From: Salinimicrobium flavum
Lineage (GTDB): Bacteria; Bacteroidota; Bacteroidia; Flavobacteriales; Flavobacteriaceae
Assembly: GCF_042684505.1 (NCBI RefSeq)
Contig: NZ_JBHULT010000009.1
Location: 124,001-188,000, forward strand
DNA: 64,000 nucleotides
Reading direction: 5' to 3'
The notes under the pieces were generated by a model. It was not told the origin of the DNA and did no database searches. It was given only the letters and a program-made list of their open reading frames with translations. How positions within the stretch are numbered: position 1 is the first letter of the stretch; each line of letters opens with the position of its first letter. This document shows, in pieces, positions 60,009-64,000 of the stretch. The translations under genes and the position numbers were made by a program.

Positions 60009-61925
60009 CTAAACCGGAATACGTATCTTGGCTTTGAAGCCTTTCCCTTTTGCAGATTCCAGTTCGATCTTTCCGTTCACAGAGGCCACCCTGTTCTTTA
60101 CGTTCTTTAGTCCGTTCCCATTAAACATGGCTTCGGGATCACTGCCTTCCCCGTTGTCTGTAAAAGTGATCTCCAGCCCCTGTCCGGTCCTGGAAAAGAC
60201 GATCGCAACAAGTTTTGCCTTACTATGTTTCTTCATATTGATCATTAACTCCTGTAAAACCCTGTATATAACGATCTTCTTTTCTTCAGGGATCTTATCC
60301 CAGGCTACGATGGTTTCTCCCCTCAAAATAAGTTTAGCTCCCCCGGTATTAAGCTTGAGGTTTGAAACAAGACCTTGTATAAAGTCCTTCCCGGTCTCTA
60401 TTTCACTGTTTTCTCTGGAGATATCACGGGTGCGGTGATAGATGTGTTCCAATTCGTCTACCGTACCTTCCGAAACTCCACTTTCCAGTCTGCTCATGAG
60501 GTTATACACATCATTGGCCAGTTCATCATGGATGCGCTTGGAGATGCGGCTTTCGGTGAGGTAAATTTCCCGTATCTTTTCCTTCCTGCTCCTCTGCCTG
60601 AAATAATATAGCAGGGCTCCTGCTACAAACAGGATCAATAATCCCAGAAGCGAAATCACCAGGTTTCGGGTTTGCAGGCGCTCGGTCTTTAATGTTTGCA
60701 GGAAATTCTCTTTTTCAAGGGAATTTATCTCCTGCTGCTTTCGCTGCTCATCGAACCTTATCTTGGCAAAATGATATTTAGCCTTAAGGTTAGCCTCGTC
60801 AAGGCTGTCATGAAGAAAAATATAGCGGTCTACATATTCTTTTTCCCCGGGGCCTTCGATAAGATCAATAAGTTTTTTTAGAACCGATACCTCTCCGGAA
60901 GGACTGGAGTTTTTCCTGGCTGCTTCAAGGCTCTGTTTAGCAAACTGAATTGCTTTTTGTTTATCCTTATCCTCATAGTAGGAAGCCAGATGGTGATAAC
61001 TGTTATAAAGCCCTTCCATATCGTTCAGCTCTTTTTTCGTTTCAAGTGCTTCAAAAAAAAGAGAGTCAACCCGGGCCGAAGGATCTTTCAACCAGCGGGT
61101 AAAGGCTAGATTATCCAGGTAACGGCTTTTGGCCCCCGGGCTGGGTACATCTGAAACGGCTATTTTTTCCAAGATCGGAAGGGCGGCATCATAATTCCCG
61201 TTATTTTTATAGGCAATGGCGATATTATGTAAGAATGTAAGGCTATCTTGTGGCCTTGCCGAATATCTCAGTGCATTCTGGTACTCTTTAATCGCATCCT
61301 CGTGGAAGTCCTGATACAGATAGGCCAGACCAATAAGATTATATGCTGAACTAATAAAAATGGAATCTCTTTCATTGTCCAGATATTTTATTGCTTCGGT
61401 CGCCGATTCCTGGCTACCGGCATAATCGGCCATGTCAAGCTGGGCTTCGGCCATTTCCATGGTGCGCCGGGCGGCGAATGAGCTGTCTCCCGCCTGAAGA
61501 TGCAATTGGCGGGAGATAAAGGCATTCCTGAAATTACCTATAGGGTCGTTTCCGAATTTTCGCAGAATGGATTTCCGGTAATAAGCTTTGGCCAGAAAAA
61601 AAGTATCTTGTTGAAGATGGGCTGCTTTAATGAGACTATCTGTCCATTTTTCGGCCAGGTCATATTCCCCCCGCCTCATTAGGACATATACCTTTCCTTC
61701 CAGGAGAGCTACCAGATTACTGTCCCTCCTGCTCTTAACCTCACCAAGACCTGTCTCATACAATCTGAGTTTCTCATCCAGGTCTGAAGTCTCCAGGCCC
61801 TGCTCATAATAAAAAGCAGGAGAACCCGGTTCTACCGGAGGGGGAGGTATTTCTGAAAGCTCTTCCTGTTTACAGGACGTAAAAAGAAATATTGCCCCCA
61901 GGAATACACAAAAACCAATTTTCAT
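60009..61925 (-). CDS. TPR-containing sensor histidine kinase with lipobox
   Basis: The 638-residue protein has a lipobox FLFTSC followed by KQEELSE, so it is anchored by both a lipid and the later membrane helix. Residues about 40-395 are TPRs (YNLIGLAYLYQDFHEDAIKEY is typical). A coiled coil precedes the membrane segment (about 420-442). The kinase is HisKA_3/NarX-like: SKRIHDELANDVYN with H466, and HATPase TDNGEGSDPEAMFNGNGLKN. No response regulator is adjacent. Such kinases in Flavobacteria pair with LuxR-type regulators elsewhere. Confidence 0.93.
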   Translation of the reverse strand: MKIGFCVFLGAIFLFTSCKQEELSEIPPPPVEPGSPAFYYEQGLETSDLDEKLRLYETGLGEVKSRRDSNLVALLEGKVYVLMRRGEYDLAEKWTDSLIKAAHLQQDTFFLAKAYYRKSILRKFGNDPIGNFRNAFISRQLHLQAGDSSFAARRTMEMAEAQLDMADYAGSQESATEAIKYLDNERDSIFISSAYNLIGLAYLYQDFHEDAIKEYQNALRYSARPQDSLTFLHNIAIAYKNNGNYDAALPILEKIAVSDVPSPGAKSRYLDNLAFTRWLKDPSARVDSLFFEALETKKELNDMEGLYNSYHHLASYYEDKDKQKAIQFAKQSLEAARKNSSPSGEVSVLKKLIDLIEGPGEKEYVDRYIFLHDSLDEANLKAKYHFAKIRFDEQRKQQEINSLEKENFLQTLKTERLQTRNLVISLLGLLILFVAGALLYYFRQRSRKEKIREIYLTESRISKRIHDELANDVYNLMSRLESGVSEGTVDELEHIYHRTRDISRENSEIETGKDFIQGLVSNLKLNTGGAKLILRGETIVAWDKIPEEKKIVIYRVLQELMINMKKHSKAKLVAIVFSRTGQGLEITFTDNGEGSDPEAMFNGNGLKNVKNRVASVNGKIELESAKGKGFKAKIRIPV

Positions 61926-62033
61926 AACACAAATTTAACAAAAAAGAAGCATGTGCAGCAGCAGAAGGCCTCTTAATCTCTAACATCGGCAGGATTTTAA
62001 TTAAACTTCTGCTTCCTGGAAGGGGTGTTACGT

Positions 62034-62549
62034 TTATACTTGGTTGTTAATCTTCCGGTTAAAGCAGGTGTTTGCAAAAAAGGAGCTCACCTCCTCTTTA
62101 AAGAATTCTACCGGGATATTGTGGCCCAATCCGGGGACCAGGTGCAGGCGAAGATCAGTCACGGGATTGAAATCCTCCAGCAGAAATTCCAGCGTGTCAC
62201 GGGGGATCACTACTTCATCCACCTGCCCGATAACGATCTGTTTCAATCTGTTGAAGGAATTCAGAGAAGGTATATTCTGATGGACAGACCTTTTCTTCAC
62301 CGCCGGATTGAACAACAGAGCAGGCTTGTCGAGAGCATTGGCCACGTGATACCCGGCAAAACCTCCCATGCTGCTTCCAATCACTGCATCGATCTCCAAA
62401 TTGGGATAATAATCAAGAATAGTTTGTATGGCATCGCGATCTTCATAGTAATTGACATCGGGAGCATACACATTCCCGAATTGTTCCAGGACCGATTTTT
62501 TCTCAGGGCTCAGTTTACTATCGAGGCCATGCAGGTAAATTATATTCAT
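62034..62549 (-). CDS. YqiA/YcfP-type alpha/beta hydrolase
   Basis: The ATG giving MNIIYLHGLDSKLSPEKKSV (171 residues) is chosen because the family begins at this strand; the longer frame to 62654 is upstream leader. The nucleophile elbow GSSMGGFAGYHVA holds the Ser, FNPAV follows, and the charge-relay VIGQVDEVVI Asp and GLGHNI His are present. This small esterase family (UPF0227-like) has unknown substrate. Monocistronic. Confidence 0.9.
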   Translation of the reverse strand: MNIIYLHGLDSKLSPEKKSVLEQFGNVYAPDVNYYEDRDAIQTILDYYPNLEIDAVIGSSMGGFAGYHVANALDKPALLFNPAVKKRSVHQNIPSLNSFNRLKQIVIGQVDEVVIPRDTLEFLLEDFNPVTDLRLHLVPGLGHNIPVEFFKEEVSSFFANTCFNRKINNQV

Positions 62550-62914
62550 AGTTTGTTGGTTTGTTGGTTTAAATTCCGGCTGAAAGGCCATCCCTAAAGC
62601 CGCTCTTTTCCAAATTAAGAAATTCAGCCGGTCAAAACCTGTCGTCATGGACATTTTCTTTTTCCGAAGAAAACCGATTAACGGCTAAAAAATACCATAA
62701 CTCCCTGAAAACATGAATATTAATTTTTATTTGAAATCATATTTGTTTAACTTCATGTTTCTAATACCATAAAGGAAGATTTCTTTTCCTTTTCCTCTCC
62801 CTGTAAGCTCCTCCTAAAATGCCGCCGGATTGATCTGGCACAGTTCCCAAATTGGCCTGACTTTTCTCTGTTGTTATGGAATATTCTCGTGTAACCAATT
62901 AAATATTTTATGAT
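62550..62914. other. Divergent intergenic region
   Basis: The 365 bases separate the hydrolase and a plus-strand lipoprotein. I see no gene, repeat or strong hairpin. Confidence 0.5.
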
Positions 62915-63727
62915 ATGAGAAATTTTAAATCAACAACCAACCACAATTTTGCAGGTATGATCTGCAGCCTCCTGCTGCTTACCTTCTTGTTCTCATGCGA
63001 GACAGAGCAAATTGCAGAGGAAGAAATGGTATTGGATGCCAGGGTGAATGCAGAATTTCCTACCTATCACCAGGGCTTCAATCATGACCTGCACCCCTGG
63101 GCAGACAGCAGTATAGAAGGATTTTGGGGCTGGTGCGGCAGCATCGAACTTCAAACCCGCAAAAGCAGTGATCTTGCTCCATCTGCAGGTCAGGGTTTTG
63201 CCACGGTAATGAACGGCACCTGTAATGAATACTGGAGTGCAGAATTTGAATCCAGTGCCCCTGCCACTTTCGATGAAGACCTGTGGAGTTCCAGCTGGCC
63301 GTCTTCAGGATTCATTCATGAGCTTGATATTTACCTTGACCCGGCTATGTATGATGAAGGTGCTGCCTTTACCTATACCAATTCCTTATACTATCCTGCT
63401 CTTGCGTACCCGTTCATTTATTTTGTTGTAGATGTGGTGAAGACCGGGGAAGTTTTGACGGTTGACGGTTATCCTGTTGAAGAAGCAGGCTGGTACACCT
63501 TTAGAATGGTCAATGACAGCGATTCTATGGGTATGCTTAGCGTAGATTTTGAATTGCTGGACAAGGGTCGCCTTCTTTATACCGCCTCCATTGACCAAAC
63601 CATGTATGGTGAAGAAACATCAGACTTTGAGGCAGCCAAACTTGGAAGCGGTTACATCTGGTTTGTTTCAATTGCCGAAGGGGTAGAACTTCCTATAGAT
63701 GAATATAGGTTGCGGCCCGGGAAATAA
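62915..63727 (+). CDS. Hypothetical lipoprotein
   Basis: The 270-residue protein has a lipobox FLFSC followed by ETEQIAEEE. The mature part is beta-rich and aromatic, with HQGFNHDLHPWADSSIEGFW, GFATVMNGTCNEYWSAEF and YTFRMVNDSDSMGMLSVDF, suggesting a jelly-roll or carbohydrate-binding sandwich. No known family. A terminator follows at 63765. It could be a surface binding protein. Confidence 0.75.
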   Translation: MRNFKSTTNHNFAGMICSLLLLTFLFSCETEQIAEEEMVLDARVNAEFPTYHQGFNHDLHPWADSSIEGFWGWCGSIELQTRKSSDLAPSAGQGFATVMNGTCNEYWSAEFESSAPATFDEDLWSSSWPSSGFIHELDIYLDPAMYDEGAAFTYTNSLYYPALAYPFIYFVVDVVKTGEVLTVDGYPVEEAGWYTFRMVNDSDSMGMLSVDFELLDKGRLLYTASIDQTMYGEETSDFEAAKLGSGYIWFVSIAEGVELPIDEYRLRPGK

Positions 63728-63764
63728 CTCTGGGAGTAATCTTTTAGTTAGATAAGCATTTTTT

Positions 63765-63792
63765 AAACCCGCACCAACAGGTGCGGGTTTTT
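63765..63792. terminator. Bidirectional terminator
   Basis: AAACCCGCACC, loop AACA, GGTGCGGGTTT, with flanking A and T runs. It separates the convergent lipoprotein and AraC-type genes. Confidence 0.9.
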
Positions 63793-63798
63793 AACAGG

Positions 63799-64000
63799 TT
63801 ACCCGGGCTTCTGAAAGAAGCCCGGGTTCATCCCGTATTTTTCCCTGAAGATCCTTGAAAAATAACTTGCATGGTTCAATCCTATGGAGGTAACGACCTC
63901 GGCCACGCTCAACTCTGAGCTTATAAGAAGTTCCCGGGCCGCCTTTAGTTTTACCTCCTGCGCATATTTATTAACTGTGAGCCCGTATAATTGTTTAAAG
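63799..64000 (-). CDS. AraC-family regulator, C-terminal part (runs off right edge)
   Basis: Only the last 67 codons are in the window. They encode the AraC HTH pair: FKQLYGLTVNKYAQEVKLKA, then LSVAEVVTSIGLNHASYFSR and IFREKYGMNPGFFQKPG at the end. It is a DNA-binding domain; the sensor part lies outside. The final codons include a CCCGGGCTTC / GAAGCCCGGG hairpin. Confidence 0.93.
   Translation of the reverse strand, partial: FKQLYGLTVNKYAQEVKLKAARELLISSELSVAEVVTSIGLNHASYFSRIFREKYGMNPGFFQKPG

Overview
The window is chromosomal DNA from a bacterium of the phylum Bacteroidota, most likely family Flavobacteriaceae. The evidence is moderate G+C, many lipoproteins with Bacteroidota-style N-termini, a TonB energy transducer of the flavobacterial type, DUF4494, DUF6629 and DUF5996 proteins, LytS/LytTR and TPR histidine kinases, intergenic word-like repeats, and start regions with TAnnTTTG-like elements instead of strong Shine-Dalgarno sequences. 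The genus cannot be fixed from sequence alone; a Salinimicrobium/Gramella-like organism is a guess. I saw no rRNA, tRNA, CRISPR array, insertion sequence, phage or plasmid genes.

Layout. 0-3.4 kb: a minus-strand operon for a probable copper outer-membrane receptor (Cys-motif small protein, TonB-dependent receptor, truncated lipoprotein), then an orphan Pycsar-like membrane effector. 3.6-5.1 kb: small proteins and a lipoprotein. 5.3-7.9 kb: a secreted protein with a LytTR regulator and LytS kinase. 8.1-8.5 kb: a higher-order tandem repeat block. 8.5-15.6 kb: RsbRD-type histidine kinase, amidohydrolase, decayed tonB copy, SDR oxidoreductase, intact tonB, DnaQ-GIY-YIG nuclease. 15.9-19.7 kb: two exported double-rhodanese proteins, a porin and a Crp/Fnr regulator, with Crp-like palindromes in front. 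19.8-30.2 kb: DUF4494, a MORN/HtrA fusion, an exported lipoprotein nuclease, DUF5996, a stress group (DinB, hemerythrin, Usp, CDGSH), and SatD-DUF3307 behind three palindromes.

30.2-45.9 kb: saccharopine-dehydrogenase-like enzyme, exported GH2 glycosidase and ThuA protein, lipoproteins, S9 peptidase, fasciclin lipoprotein, serine hydrolase, BNR-repeat protein and LolA-like protein. 46.2-51.5 kb: a tight five-gene operon with an acetyl-CoA-synthetase-like ligase, E1 alpha, E1 beta and E2 of a 2-oxoacid/acetoin dehydrogenase, and an acyl carrier protein. 51.8-64 kb: SRPBCC protein, lipoprotein metalloprotease, Cas4-like DUF2779 nuclease, a gene flanked by duplicated intergenic DNA, WYL regulator, SYLF lipoprotein, TPR histidine kinase, YqiA-like hydrolase, lipoprotein and a truncated AraC-type regulator.

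Most genes are ordinary chromosomal functions. The best leads are the rhodanese/porin/Crp unit with its palindromes, the dehydrogenase operon ending in an ACP, the SatD operator array, a 19-bp hairpin touching the start of the DUF5996 gene, and several families of structured or tandem intergenic repeats reused across the window. All functional statements come from reading motifs; no database search was run.
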